The notes beneath the pieces were generated by a model. That model had not been told where the DNA came from, made no database searches, and saw only the letters and a list, made by a program, of their open reading frames with translations. This document shows, piece after piece, positions 44,658 through 53,929 of a stretch of DNA of 64,000 nt. Origin of the DNA: Lactobacillus sp. CBA3605. Its GTDB lineage: Bacteria > Bacillota > Bacilli > Lactobacillales > Lactobacillaceae. The stretch lies in contig NZ_CP027190.1 of the NCBI RefSeq assembly GCF_002970915.1, positions 372,001 through 436,000 on the forward strand. The letters are read 5' to 3'. The stretch's first letter is position 1. The number at the start of each line of letters is the position of its first letter. Both the position numbers and the translations under genes were made by a program.

Positions 44658-45542
44658 TTAAATCAAAACAGTGACCGTAGCTGCAACTAAAATCAGGAGC
44701 AGTCCAAAAATCGTAATTCGCATTTCCTTTGGGGTTTTCTTTTGGCCTAAGAACCAAATTCCAGTTAACGTTGCTAAGACAACCGACGTTTGCGACAAGA
44801 TAAATCCAGTTGCCAACCCGTTCATATCCGGTTGGGCCGAAATTAAATAGGTCAACGCTGCAAAAGCAAAGAAGAGTCCTGAAAAAATATGCTGGTAAGA
44901 AACTTTTTCAGCCAGCGCCATTTTTTCACCACGCATGGCTAACCAAAGTGCATAACCTAGCCCAACTAATAACATCCCAATAGCTTGTGGTAAAAAGGCC
45001 TGCATCCCATTCAGTTTAGTTGCTTGTGGGGCGGCAGAATAAGCCCAATATCCAATCTCACCACCAGCTAACCACAATACAGCACGCCGCAACAAACGCA
45101 TGTTGCCAGCATCTCGCTGCTCTGACCAAACTGTTAAGCTAGCCCCAATAATAATTAAAATCAAGGCCAAGCCGCCGAGAATTTTCGCAGTCATCCCTGG
45201 CCAATCCCCCAAAGCAATGACGCCCCATAACGAGGCTCCCAACAATTGAAAGGCCGTGGTTACAGGCATTGCCCGGGACGATCCAACCATTGCGAAAGCT
45301 TTAAACGTAATAATTTGGGCACTGGCCCAGCCAATTCCTGATAAAATGGCAAAAAATAAATCATGCCCTTGGGGGAGTGACAAGCCTTGGGTCCAAGCAA
45401 AAATTAAGGCAAAGATGAAAGTCCCTAGCGTTGAGCCTAAAATCTGATTAACGGGACGTCCCCCAATTTTTGAAGCGATGGTAGGATATAATCCCCACCC
45501 AATTAAGGGCCCTAGCCCAATTAGTAATGCCGTTGCGTGCAT
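44658..45542 (-). CDS. rbsU: Ribose uptake protein RbsU (GRP transporter family)
   Basis: The 294-residue permease of the glucose/ribose porter family has about ten membrane segments, starting LLIGLGPLIGWGLYPTIASKIGG with the family GWG motif, then GWASAQIITFKAFAMVGSSRAMPVTTAF. It imports ribose in lactobacilli. AGGAGG precedes the ATG. It is last in the rbsK-rbsD-rbsU operon, whose kinase and pyranase fix the substrate as ribose. Confidence 0.92.
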   Translation of the reverse strand: MHATALLIGLGPLIGWGLYPTIASKIGGRPVNQILGSTLGTFIFALIFAWTQGLSLPQGHDLFFAILSGIGWASAQIITFKAFAMVGSSRAMPVTTAFQLLGASLWGVIALGDWPGMTAKILGGLALILIIIGASLTVWSEQRDAGNMRLLRRAVLWLAGGEIGYWAYSAAPQATKLNGMQAFLPQAIGMLLVGLGYALWLAMRGEKMALAEKVSYQHIFSGLFFAFAALTYLISAQPDMNGLATGFILSQTSVVLATLTGIWFLGQKKTPKEMRITIFGLLLILVAATVTVLI

Positions 45543-45577
45543 ATTGTTTTCCTCCTAGGTGTTTTTAAGCTAATAAG

Positions 45578-45973
45578 CTAAAAGGTGACGCCACTTTCCA
45601 ATAAGATATTTGCGTAGGGTGTCATTTCACCAGTTCGAACAAACGCGCGACACTCACTTAATGCTTGCTTCATTTCAGTATGCGGAATAAATGTAATCGG
45701 CGTATCTGGTAACCGCTTTTTAATTTGCGTCAACATTTGGGGATTATCCGTTTTAATTTCAGCAGCTAGATAAATCCGTTGTACTTCTAATTCTTCTAAC
45801 ACATTGTTTAAGACCTGCATAAAACTAGGAATGCCGTTGTCTACAGCTAAATCAATTTTTTCAGTTCCCATTGGGACTGGCATCCCAGCATCTCCAAGAC
45901 TTAGTTTATCAAAATGACCCATTTGGGCAATGACCCGAGATAAATCAGAGTTAATCACTTTACCTTTTTTCAT
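45578..45973 (-). CDS. rbsD: D-ribose pyranase
   Basis: RbsD converts beta-pyranose to beta-furanose ribose so that the kinase can use it. The 131-residue protein has the family start [34 protein letters not shown] with the catalytic histidine in MGHFD, and the C-terminal [19 protein letters not shown]. Length is standard. One base separates its start from the end of rbsK. GGAGG precedes the ATG. Confidence 0.96.
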   Translation of the reverse strand: MKKGKVINSDLSRVIAQMGHFDKLSLGDAGMPVPMGTEKIDLAVDNGIPSFMQVLNNVLEELEVQRIYLAAEIKTDNPQMLTQIKKRLPDTPITFIPHTEMKQALSECRAFVRTGEMTPYANILLESGVTF

Positions 45974-45974
45974 T

Positions 45975-46892
45975 TTACTTATCCTCCTCGATTAATTCAC
46001 TTTTATATGGAATAGATGGTTGCGCACCAAACCGTTGCACCGCTAATGATGAAGCTCGATTGCCATAACGAATGGCGGTGGCTAAATTACTAAAGTCGGG
46101 TTCTAATTGGCTACTCATGGCACCAATAAAGGTATCGCCCGCTGACGTCGTATCCACGGCATTCACTTTAAAAGCCGGAATAATCCCATGTTGACCAGCC
46201 ACATCATAAAAGGCGCCTTTGCTGCCAATCGTGATAATGACTGCAGCAATGCCGAGTTGATGTAAATCAGCCGCCGCTTTTAACATGCTCGCTTCATCCG
46301 TAATTTTAATTTCTGTCAAAGTCTCGGTCTCAGTTTCGTTGGGGATAATCATATCAGTAACGGCTAATAAATCAGCTGGTACCTTAACCATCGCAGGTGC
46401 TGGATTCAAAATTGTTTTCACACCAGCCTGCCGGGCAATTTTGAAGGCGGTCGTTGTGCTATCGACAGCGCTTTCAAATTGAGCAATGACAAAATCACTG
46501 GCTTTAATCAGATTGGCTTGTTCAGCAACATATGCTGGCGTAAAGGCCATGTTAGCCCCGGCATGAATCATAATTTGATTCTCACCAGCATCGTCAACAA
46601 CCACGTAAGCCTGACCAGTTGATTGATTTTTTAAAGTGGTTACTCCGGTCAAATCAATTTTTTCTTGCGTCAACAATTCCAACATCGCTTTACCAGCATC
46701 ATCATCACCAACTGCACCAATAAAGTTAGTTTTCGCTGCTGAACGTTGCGCTGCGACAGCTTGATTAGCCCCTTTACCACCACCAGCTGAAAAAATTTCT
46801 TTTGTATGCATCGTTTCACCAGGCTTAGGCATCTGTTTAACTCGAATTGTTCGATCTAAATTGATACTACCGATAATTGTGATTGTCTTCAT
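45975..46892 (-). CDS. rbsK: Ribokinase
   Basis: RbsK phosphorylates ribose to ribose-5-phosphate. The 305-residue PfkB-family kinase has [37 protein letters not shown], and the catalytic [12 protein letters not shown] near residue 250. ATG 46892 follows GGAGGT; an in-frame ATG at 46907 is upstream of that site. It is first in the operon, behind a strong operator-like palindrome and promoter, and directly downstream of the LacI-type regulator gene. Confidence 0.96.
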   Translation of the reverse strand: MKTITIIGSINLDRTIRVKQMPKPGETMHTKEIFSAGGGKGANQAVAAQRSAAKTNFIGAVGDDDAGKAMLELLTQEKIDLTGVTTLKNQSTGQAYVVVDDAGENQIMIHAGANMAFTPAYVAEQANLIKASDFVIAQFESAVDSTTTAFKIARQAGVKTILNPAPAMVKVPADLLAVTDMIIPNETETETLTEIKITDEASMLKAAADLHQLGIAAVIITIGSKGAFYDVAGQHGIIPAFKVNAVDTTSAGDTFIGAMSSQLEPDFSNLATAIRYGNRASSLAVQRFGAQPSIPYKSELIEEDK

Positions 46893-46939
46893 TATTGTGA
46901 CCTCCAATTAATTGTGTGTTTTAATAAAATCATTTGCTG

Positions 46940-46968
46940 ATTAAAACGTTTTATGAAAACGTTTTAAT
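46940..46968. promoter_or_regulatory. 29-bp operator palindrome before rbsK
   Basis: Two copies of AAAACGTTTT (46943-46952 and 46956-46965) are arranged so that the full 29 bases read almost identically on both strands around a central ATG. The site begins about 12 bases after the -10, where RbsR binding would block elongation. Confidence 0.8.
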
Positions 46969-46979
46969 AGGCCAACAAA

Positions 46980-47008
46980 AATATAGCACATTTTGAAACT
47001 TAATTCAA
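46980..47008 (-). promoter_or_regulatory. Promoter of rbsKDU
   Basis: TTGAAT (47003-47008) and extended -10 TGCTATATT (46980-46988) on the minus strand, 17-base spacer. The -35 lies inside the last codons of rbsR. Confidence 0.72.
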
Positions 47009-47998
47009 ATGTGCAGTTGAATATCTTTCAATTAATTGAACCGGTAACCGTTTTTCCTCCCATGGTTTCTGCGGCTGTTGAATACGTTCTAACAATAAGG
47101 CGGCGGCCGTTTGTCCTAGCTCAACTATCGGTTGTGCCACGGTTGTTAACTGTGGGACCACGTATTGACACATTTCAATGTCATCATAACCCACGACGCT
47201 ATAATCAGCCGGAATTCGTTTACCGGCCCGTGCCAATCCTAAGTACAGTCCAATTGCAATTTCATCACTAACGGCAAATAGAGCCGTGACTGACGTCGCT
47301 AGAATGGCTGGTACCGCCTGACACCCCGCTTGCTTCGTTAACGCCGTATAAATGATTGGACTATTTTCTGGTGCATAGACCGTTCGAAATCCAGCTAATC
47401 GTTGCAAAATATTGGCAGGCGCTGCGGCTGGCAATAGGATAGCGACTTGTTGATGTCCCAATTTTTTTAAATGCTCAGCTGCCAAGCAACCACCCATAAA
47501 ATCATCCGTTAAAACCGCATCACTAACGCCTTCAGCCTTCTTTTGATCTAAAACAATAAACGGATGCTGATTCGCCCGTAAAATCTGATTAATGGCTTGA
47601 TTAGAAACCGCTGAACTGGCAATAATAAACCCATCAACACCGCGACGACTTAACTCAGCCAGATAACTTTGCTCCTTAGCTTCATCCAAATCGGCATTAC
47701 AGAGCATCGTAATAAAATTCTCTTGATACAAACCAGCCTCAACTCCCCGAATTAAGGCACTAAAAAATGGATTCGTAATATCCGGAACTAATACCCCAAT
47801 CGTTTGACTCCGTTTCATAACCATCCGCCGGGCAAAATAATCGGGCTCATAATGAAGATCATCTTTAGCGGCAATAACTTTGGCGACTGTTTTAGCACTA
47901 AATTTATCGCCGTTACCATTTAAAATTTGTGAAACCGTTGAAATTGATACCCCTGAATGCTTTGCGACATCCTTAATCGTAATGGCTTTATTCTTCAA
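47000..47998 (-). CDS. rbsR: LacI family regulator of ribose genes (RbsR-like)
   Basis: The 332-residue repressor has an N-terminal LacI HTH (ITIKDVAKHSGVSISTVSQILNGNGDKFSAKTV, residues 6-38), hinge region near LHYEPDYFARRMVMKRS and a periplasmic-binding-like sensor domain starting QTIGVLVPDITNPFFSALIRG. It lies directly upstream of rbsK on the same strand and the palindrome between them is a LacI-type operator, so it very likely controls ribose uptake. The symbol is assigned from context. Confidence 0.9.
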   Translation of the reverse strand: MKNKAITIKDVAKHSGVSISTVSQILNGNGDKFSAKTVAKVIAAKDDLHYEPDYFARRMVMKRSQTIGVLVPDITNPFFSALIRGVEAGLYQENFITMLCNADLDEAKEQSYLAELSRRGVDGFIIASSAVSNQAINQILRANQHPFIVLDQKKAEGVSDAVLTDDFMGGCLAAEHLKKLGHQQVAILLPAAAPANILQRLAGFRTVYAPENSPIIYTALTKQAGCQAVPAILATSVTALFAVSDEIAIGLYLGLARAGKRIPADYSVVGYDDIEMCQYVVPQLTTVAQPIVELGQTAAALLLERIQQPQKPWEEKRLPVQLIERYSTAHLN

Positions 47999-48060
47999 TT
48001 ACAGCCACCCCCTTAATAACAATAGCCCTATTGTATAACAGATTGGTGTCTTTACCTAGC

Positions 48061-48093
48061 CAAAAAAGAGAACCCCTGGTAACTGGGCTCCCA
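48061..48093 (-). terminator. Terminator of the prs paralogue
   Basis: On the minus strand GGGAGCCC pairs with GGGGTTCTC and is followed by six T residues, close after the stop. Confidence 0.72.
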
Positions 48094-48106
48094 TTATTAA
48101 ACAACT

Positions 48107-49072
48107 TTAAATTTCTGAATTAAATAACCGATCAACTGGCTGTTGTTCATGAACTAACTTAATGGCATCCCCTAACAATGGGCCCACTGAAAGTTGAACT
48201 AACTTGTCAAAATGTTTAGTGGCCGGAATTTGAATCGTATCCGTCACAATAACTTTTTCTAAAGCTGAATTTTGTAGTTTTTCCGGCGCATCTTGTGAGA
48301 AGATGGCATGCGTTGCACAACCATAAATCTTAGCTGCACCAGCTTGTTTTAAGGCCTGCGCTGAAACATCGAACCGAGTTCCAGTATCGATCATATCATC
48401 AATAACAATCGCAATGCGATCCTTAACTTCACCAATAATACTACTTGGCACTTGGCTATCATCATCAGGATGACGATTGTCAATAATCGCAATTGGTGCC
48501 CCTAATAATTCAGCCATTTTGCGGGCTCGTGAAACGCCAGCGTGATCAGGTGAAACCACGACCAAATTATCGGTAATGCCACGATCCTTAAAGTAACTTG
48601 CCAAAATTGGTGCGGCAATTAAATGATCTACTGGAATATCAAAGAACCCTTGGATTTGAGCGGCATGCAAATCAATCGTTAAAATCCGCGTAGCCCGATC
48701 CTTTTCTAACAAGGTTGCAATTAGCTTAGCTGTAATTGGTTCCCGTGAACGAGCTTTCCGATCTTGGCGTGAATAGCCATAATAAGGAATCACCACGTTA
48801 ATTTCAGCCGCACTAGCCCGACGTAGCGCATCAATCATAATCAATAATTCTAAAATCGTATCATTGACTGGTTCTGAAATCGATTGAATGACAAATACTT
48901 CGGCGCCACGAATACTTTCTTCAATATTAATTTGAATTTCGCCATCACTAAACCGCTTGACCGAACTTTGACCTAACGGAATACCGACGCGTTCCGAAAT
49001 CTTTTGCGCTAATGGCATATTAGAATTCAAGGCAAATAATTTCAGCTTGGTATTTGATTCATCTACTGACAT
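48107..49072 (-). CDS. prs: Ribose-phosphate pyrophosphokinase paralogue
   Basis: PRPP synthetase makes PRPP from ribose-5-phosphate and ATP. The 321-residue protein has [18 protein letters not shown], the catalytic loop [20 protein letters not shown], the metal-binding [11 protein letters not shown] and [11 protein letters not shown]. The PRPP-binding loop, normally DDMIDTAGT, reads DDMIDTGTR, so activity could be altered; this may be a second Prs beside a normal one elsewhere. ATG 49072 follows GGAGG by about 5 bases. Its position next to the ribose genes is probably chance. Confidence 0.88.
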   Translation of the reverse strand: MSVDESNTKLKLFALNSNMPLAQKISERVGIPLGQSSVKRFSDGEIQINIEESIRGAEVFVIQSISEPVNDTILELLIMIDALRRASAAEINVVIPYYGYSRQDRKARSREPITAKLIATLLEKDRATRILTIDLHAAQIQGFFDIPVDHLIAAPILASYFKDRGITDNLVVVSPDHAGVSRARKMAELLGAPIAIIDNRHPDDDSQVPSSIIGEVKDRIAIVIDDMIDTGTRFDVSAQALKQAGAAKIYGCATHAIFSQDAPEKLQNSALEKVIVTDTIQIPATKHFDKLVQLSVGPLLGDAIKLVHEQQPVDRLFNSEI

Positions 49073-49111
49073 AACAACCTCCAAAAAATAGTTTCATGAC
49101 AAACATTCTTA

Positions 49112-49120
49112 ATTATAGCA
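49112..49120 (-). promoter_or_regulatory. Extended -10 promoter of prs paralogue
   Basis: TGCTATAAT on the minus strand is a consensus extended -10 about 40 bases before the start codon. Confidence 0.6.
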
Positions 49121-49198
49121 GTGTCGTCTAACAAAAACAGGCCCAATCTGACTGAATCGTCGCTTTTTAAACTAGTTGTAACTAGCAATTAATTCAAA

Positions 49199-51700
49199 CT
49201 AGGTTAATTGCCCCATGAAATCAGTCGGTTTAATTCCTTGCATTCCAATCATCGGATCAATCTGGCCATTTCGAATCATAGTCGGTGTTAATCGCTGATT
49301 GGTGGTTGGACTTTGGCTTGGTTCAGCCGAGGTCACTGGCGTTGGCGCAGTGACTGCTGGACTTGGTTCAGGTTCAACTGGATTAGTGGCAGGATTAGTG
49401 CCTGTTTCACCCGCAAAAACTTGTTGTAATCGTTGCGTCAATGTCGTTAACCGATTGACCGATTCATTGCTAACGCTCCGCTCAAATGATTTAACATCAC
49501 CCACTAAAATCAGCATCTGCTCGGCGCGAGTTACGGCCGTATACAATAGATTGCGTTGTAACATCCGTGAAAATTGTGGCACCATCGGCAAAATCACCAT
49601 CTTAAACTGACTGCCTTGTGCCTTATGGATTGACATACTGTAAGCCAATGTTAATCGGTTCCAATCACTCCGTTGATAAACCACTTCATTTTGTTCAAAA
49701 GCAATCGTGATTTGATCCTTTTTGCTCTTATTATGTGGGTCATTTGCCAAATCAATGCCAACAATTTTTCCAATATCACCATTAAAAACATTATCTTCCG
49801 GCGAATTGACCAAGTGTAAAACTTTATCGCCAACCCGAAATTGTTGTCCATCATAGGTTAATTGTTTTTGTCGCTTAGACTTAACCGGGTTAAAAATATT
49901 TTGAACCGTCGTATTTAATTGATCAATACCAGCGGCACCCCGATACATTGGCGCTAAGATTTGGACATCGTCCGCTGAAAAGCCACGCGCCTGAGCTTTA
50001 GCCACAATCTGTTCAATGATATGGTCAACTTGATACGCCCCGCAAGCAATGAATGAGCGGTCCTTTTGATTGACCGTAAAATCCGCTGGCAAGCGCCCAT
50101 TCTTAATCGCATGGGCCAATGGGATAATGCTCGAATCATCATCTTGGCGATAGATCGTCGTTAATTCAATTTGCGGTAATTGCGGACTTTTGAGTAAATC
50201 ATGGAAGACTTGTCCCGCGCCAACCGATGGTAATTGATCCTTATCCCCCACCAAAATGACTTGCATGTGACTGGGTACTGCTTGTAATAATAACCGGAAG
50301 AGCTTAGTATCAACCATCGACATTTCATCAATGATTAAAATACCACCTTCTAAATCTTTCGTTGGCATCTCCGGACCATCTTCACGCCCCGTCAACCCCA
50401 ATAACCGATGAATGGTACTAGCTGGTAAACCAGTTGTTTCAGCCATTCGCTTGGCAGCACGACCCGTGGGTGCCGCTAACAAGATAGGAAAAGATTTATC
50501 TTTATATTGTTCTAAATCTAATGACACGTCATGGAGTTCAGCAAACAATGCCACCAACCCACGAATAATCGTTGTTTTACCAGTCCCCGGCCCCCCCGTT
50601 AAGAGAAACAGATGGGCCGTAATCGCTGACTTTAATGCTTGGGTCTGCGAGGCATCATAAGTTAATTGACTCGCCTTAGCAACATGTTCAATCGCCCGAT
50701 CAACTTCTTTTGCCGTTAAGTTGCCATCATTATCCGCATCATTTAAACGTTTTAGGTGCTCCGCAATGCCCCATTCGGCCTCGTACAAGTCACGCAAATA
50801 AATTCGATTCTCATCGCCAACAATTTGATTAGCTTGTGCTAAAACCACTAATTGATCGGCTAATTTTTGTGGGTCAATGGCGACATTGCGCGAATTTTCA
50901 AGTAATTGCATCGTCGCCGTTAGTAGCGGTTTAGCGGTCGTATACGTATCACCATTTTGAGCACTGGTTTCAGTGATTTCAGTTAATAGCCCTGCTCGTA
51001 ACCGACTATCGGCTTGCGGATCAATTTGTAATTGTGTTGCGATTTGGTCCGCTTTTTTAAAGCCCACCCCTTTGATATCTTCTACCAATTGATAGGGATT
51101 TTCCTGAATCACCGTTAACGTGTCGCCTTGATATTTGGCATAGATGGCAGCCGCTAACCGACTCCCAAAACCGTACGCATTCAAGCCAATGATGGTTTGC
51201 TCTAAACCATTATTCACTCGTAACGTATCCAACAGGGTCTGCTGGACTGAAGCTCTTAATCCAATTGGGCTTAAAACCTTAGGATCAGCTAAGATTGCAT
51301 CAATGGCATTTTCACCTAAAGTATCAACAATCCGTTCAGCTGTACGGCGACCTAATCCGGGAAAGTCACTCCCCGCTAAATACGCAATGAGCCCGCTGCG
51401 CGAAGTCGGCGTCTCATTTTGATAATTATCAGCTTGAAATTGAGTCCCATATTTAGGATGTCGGACGGTCTTACCCGTAAACTTATAGGTGGCTTCTTCC
51501 TGAATATCTGCAAAACTCCCAGTGACTACAATTTCGTCTTCTGACCAATCAATATTTTGTTCCGTTACTTTGACCAATAAAACTTTGTAAAAACTATCCG
51601 CACTACTAAAAAAAACGGTCGCCACTTTACCAACTACAAAGTGAGTCACCGTTTGGCTATTATCATCCGCAGAAAATAAACTTGGATTCGTTGTCGTCAC
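49199..51700 (-). CDS. recD2: RecD2-type ATP-dependent DNA helicase
   Basis: RecD2 is a 5'-3' SF1B helicase acting in repair without RecBC. The 833-residue protein has an N-terminal domain with FFSSADSFYKVLLV, helix-hairpin-helix repeats (GLGRRTAERIVDTLG, KGVGFKKADQIAT), Walker A TGGPGTGKTT (about 367), LIIDEMSMVD, GDKDQLPSVGAG and the C-terminal SIHKAQGSQF motif. The tail after about 755 is Pro/Thr/Ser-rich (PATNPVEPEPSPAVTAPTPV), likely disordered. The start is GTG 51700, after AAGGTGG. Confidence 0.95.
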   Translation of the reverse strand: MTTTNPSLFSADDNSQTVTHFVVGKVATVFFSSADSFYKVLLVKVTEQNIDWSEDEIVVTGSFADIQEEATYKFTGKTVRHPKYGTQFQADNYQNETPTSRSGLIAYLAGSDFPGLGRRTAERIVDTLGENAIDAILADPKVLSPIGLRASVQQTLLDTLRVNNGLEQTIIGLNAYGFGSRLAAAIYAKYQGDTLTVIQENPYQLVEDIKGVGFKKADQIATQLQIDPQADSRLRAGLLTEITETSAQNGDTYTTAKPLLTATMQLLENSRNVAIDPQKLADQLVVLAQANQIVGDENRIYLRDLYEAEWGIAEHLKRLNDADNDGNLTAKEVDRAIEHVAKASQLTYDASQTQALKSAITAHLFLLTGGPGTGKTTIIRGLVALFAELHDVSLDLEQYKDKSFPILLAAPTGRAAKRMAETTGLPASTIHRLLGLTGREDGPEMPTKDLEGGILIIDEMSMVDTKLFRLLLQAVPSHMQVILVGDKDQLPSVGAGQVFHDLLKSPQLPQIELTTIYRQDDDSSIIPLAHAIKNGRLPADFTVNQKDRSFIACGAYQVDHIIEQIVAKAQARGFSADDVQILAPMYRGAAGIDQLNTTVQNIFNPVKSKRQKQLTYDGQQFRVGDKVLHLVNSPEDNVFNGDIGKIVGIDLANDPHNKSKKDQITIAFEQNEVVYQRSDWNRLTLAYSMSIHKAQGSQFKMVILPMVPQFSRMLQRNLLYTAVTRAEQMLILVGDVKSFERSVSNESVNRLTTLTQRLQQVFAGETGTNPATNPVEPEPSPAVTAPTPVTSAEPSQSPTTNQRLTPTMIRNGQIDPMIGMQGIKPTDFMGQLT

Positions 51701-51712
51701 TAGGACACCACC

Positions 51713-52396
51713 TTACTTTTTTTGATTTTTATGTGGCACTTTATCCGCTACCGTAACAGTCTTTTCAATATCACTTAACTGTTGTTGATGGGCTTTAAAA
51801 TAGGCCGCATCATATTGTTTGGCCCTAGCAAACAATTGGGCATACGGTTTGCCCAGCACCATCGCTGTTAAACCAGCATTGAAATTAGCCGGACCATGTT
51901 GTGGATCTTGAACCAAAACTTTTTGATAAAAATCGTATGCCTGCTCATTATTGCCTAACGCAAGTAATATATTTGCCGTTAACAGATTCACGTCAATCGC
52001 CGTGGGCCGTTGTTCTTGGGCTGTTAACGCCCAGACCAGCGCATGTTGATAATCTTTTTTAGCCATTAACGTCTGCGCCATCATTAAATAAGCATCTGCT
52101 TTTAACTTTGGATCATCAATCGTTTGGTAAGCCGCTAATGCTCGATTATACTCCCCAGCTTGATAATAAATATTACCAAGCGCATACGTTAAGAGATTAT
52201 GTGCGCGCGCCACTTGATCAAAACGGCCTAACGCTTTCATCGCTAACGCCTCCGCTTGCTCATAATCTTGACCAGCCGTTAAGACCACGGTCAAATCATA
52301 GTAAGCTTGATAATCATCTGGATGGTGGTCAATCGTCGTGACCAGTTGATGAATTAAAGCTTGTTGTGCTGCTTTGGTTGCTGCCGCCGTCTTAGC
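51713..52396 (-). CDS. Tetratricopeptide repeat protein
   Basis: The 227-residue protein contains about four to five TPR units (DYQAYYDLTVVLTAGQDYEQAEALAMKALG, NIYYQAGEYNRALAAYQTI, MAQTLMAKKDYQHALVWALTA, ANILLALGNNEQAYDFYQKVL). It is soluble and probably mediates protein contacts; partner unknown. A TTG start at 52396 is 9 bases after GGAGG; upstream in-frame residues overlap the phosphatase gene and are rejected. It lies 12 bases before recD2, a pairing also known in other Firmicutes. Confidence 0.85.
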   Translation of the reverse strand, partial: AKTAAATKAAQQALIHQLVTTIDHHPDDYQAYYDLTVVLTAGQDYEQAEALAMKALGRFDQVARAHNLLTYALGNIYYQAGEYNRALAAYQTIDDPKLKADAYLMMAQTLMAKKDYQHALVWALTAQEQRPTAIDVNLLTANILLALGNNEQAYDFYQKVLVQDPQHGPANFNAGLTAMVLGKPYAQLFARAKQYDAAYFKAHQQQLSDIEKTVTVADKVPHKNQKK

Positions 52397-52412
52397 CAAA
52401 TCCGGCCACCTC

Positions 52413-53078
52413 CTAAATCGTATCCGTGGGATCAGGTTCCCGGGACAAATATGACGTATCATTCCATAGTAATAAGTTATAATGCTTGCCACGATCACGC
52501 GTTTCTAAAATCGTCGTACTCGTATTTGATAAGCCACCACGTTGGCGTAAGGTCGCTAATGAGGCTCCCAGTAATGTATTCACTAAGGCATTTAAAGCCG
52601 CACCGTGACTCACGACCAACACATTATCTGTCCGTCGTGGATTAGCCGCAACAATTTGATTAATTGCCGGCGTCATGCGTTTTAATAATTGCTGAAAGCT
52701 CTCACCATGAATCATTGTAGGATCATAATGATCAGGATGTTGCCGAAAATCTTCAAATTCCAGTGGATAGCGCTCCGCCACGTCAGTAAACGCCATCCCT
52801 TCCATTTTTCCTAAGTTAAATTCACGTAAGCGACTCAAAATCGTCAAGGGCAAACCCGGTTGGCTTAAATCTTGTTGAAGTGTCATCGCCGTATCCCGTG
52901 CTCGCTTTAAGGGACTCGCATAAATATGGCTAAACTGAATATCATGTAAAGCCGCCGCTAATTGATGAATTTCGTCATAGCTCGCTGGTAACAACGGCGA
53001 ATCACCTTGAGAACCTTGATAACGGCCCTCCAAGTTCCATTCCGTCTTTCCATGGCGAACAAATAGTAGTTTTGTCAA
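52413..53078 (-). CDS. Histidine phosphatase family protein
   Basis: The 221-residue enzyme belongs to the phosphoglycerate mutase-like phosphatases, which use a phosphohistidine. Motifs are FVRHGKTEWNLEGRYQG (catalytic His), SPLKRARDTA, REFNLGKMEG and VVSHGAALNALV (second His). All four pocket residues are kept. It is more likely a phosphatase than a glycolytic mutase because of context and the short C-terminus. TTG start 53078 has GAGG 10 bases upstream. It is first in the operon with the TPR protein and recD2. Confidence 0.92.
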   Translation of the reverse strand: MTKLLFVRHGKTEWNLEGRYQGSQGDSPLLPASYDEIHQLAAALHDIQFSHIYASPLKRARDTAMTLQQDLSQPGLPLTILSRLREFNLGKMEGMAFTDVAERYPLEFEDFRQHPDHYDPTMIHGESFQQLLKRMTPAINQIVAANPRRTDNVLVVSHGAALNALVNTLLGASLATLRQRGGLSNTSTTILETRDRGKHYNLLLWNDTSYLSREPDPTDTI

Positions 53079-53216
53079 ATCATTACTTCCTCATCTCAAT
53101 CACAATTTCGACCCTAATTATACTTTCTATTATGCCAGTTTTAACCTTAGTTTTCAAAAAGTTCTCAAACTGATATAAATTAAAATTATGTCAACTAGAA
53201 AATTAAACGCAGCGAC

Positions 53217-53247
53217 AAAAAAACGGTCCCGTCATGGTAACCGTTTT
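53217..53247 (-). terminator. Terminator of ktrB-ktrA
   Basis: On the minus strand AAAACGGT pairs with ACCGTTTT and runs into T residues, adjacent to the ktrA stop. Confidence 0.75.
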
Positions 53248-53250
53248 AGT

Positions 53251-53913
53251 TTACTTCGTTAACGCTGCATCTAATTCTCGCACCCCTTTAATCGGTCCAA
53301 CGACAGTTAACACATCGTGTAGCGCAATCGTATCAGTTGGTTGTGGTGACACGTTAATATCGGCCCCGTGTTTAATGGCAATCACGGTCAACCCATACCG
53401 TTTGCGAAATTTTAAATCAATTAAATTTTGGTTCGTTAAACTATCATCTGTAATCTCAATTGCCGCTAAAGTGTATTCATCACTTAAATCAATAAAATTC
53501 AGAATATGATTCGTCAGTAATTTTCGGACGATGGTATGCCCCATATCGCGCTCAGGGAAGACCACCTTGTCAGCCCCGACACGTTCTAGGACTCGCCCCT
53601 GATCGCTCGTCTCGGCCTTCGCAATCACGTGTTTAGCGCCTTGCTCTTTACTTAACATTGTCGTTAAAATACTGGCTTCCATGTTATTACCAATCCCGAT
53701 AATAACATAATCAAAACTATCAATATTCAATTCTTTTAAAACAGCCTCATCGCGTGTATCCGCAATCATCGTTTGCGTCGCAACGTCCATCAATTTATTA
53801 ACAGGGCCCTCTTGAATGTCCACGGCTAACACCTCTTGTTGCGCAGCCGCTAACGTCCGGACCACGCTTTCACCGAAGCGTCCTAAGCCAAATACTGCAA
53901 AATTCTTTTTCAT
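53251..53913 (-). CDS. ktrA: K+ uptake regulatory RCK protein (KtrA/TrkA family)
   Basis: This 220-residue cytoplasmic gating ring protein controls the KtrB channel. The N-terminal RCK domain has the Rossmann motif FAVFGLGRFGESVVRTL, acidic VLAVDIQE and FDYVIIGIGNNMEASI; the C-terminal RCK_C domain (about 135-220) can bind cyclic di-AMP in homologues. Start ATG 53913 follows a GGGGGG-type Shine-Dalgarno. It is 16 bases behind ktrB. No cyclic di-AMP riboswitch is seen upstream. Confidence 0.93.
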   Translation of the reverse strand: MKKNFAVFGLGRFGESVVRTLAAAQQEVLAVDIQEGPVNKLMDVATQTMIADTRDEAVLKELNIDSFDYVIIGIGNNMEASILTTMLSKEQGAKHVIAKAETSDQGRVLERVGADKVVFPERDMGHTIVRKLLTNHILNFIDLSDEYTLAAIEITDDSLTNQNLIDLKFRKRYGLTVIAIKHGADINVSPQPTDTIALHDVLTVVGPIKGVRELDAALTK

Positions 53914-53929
53914 GCGACATCGTCCCCCC

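Noticed and set aside
47999-48060. ACAATA/TATTGT inverted repeat upstream of rbsR as an autoregulatory operator
   Set aside because: The short AT-rich repeat does not resemble the AAAACGTTTT operator before rbsK, so no link to RbsR can be supported.
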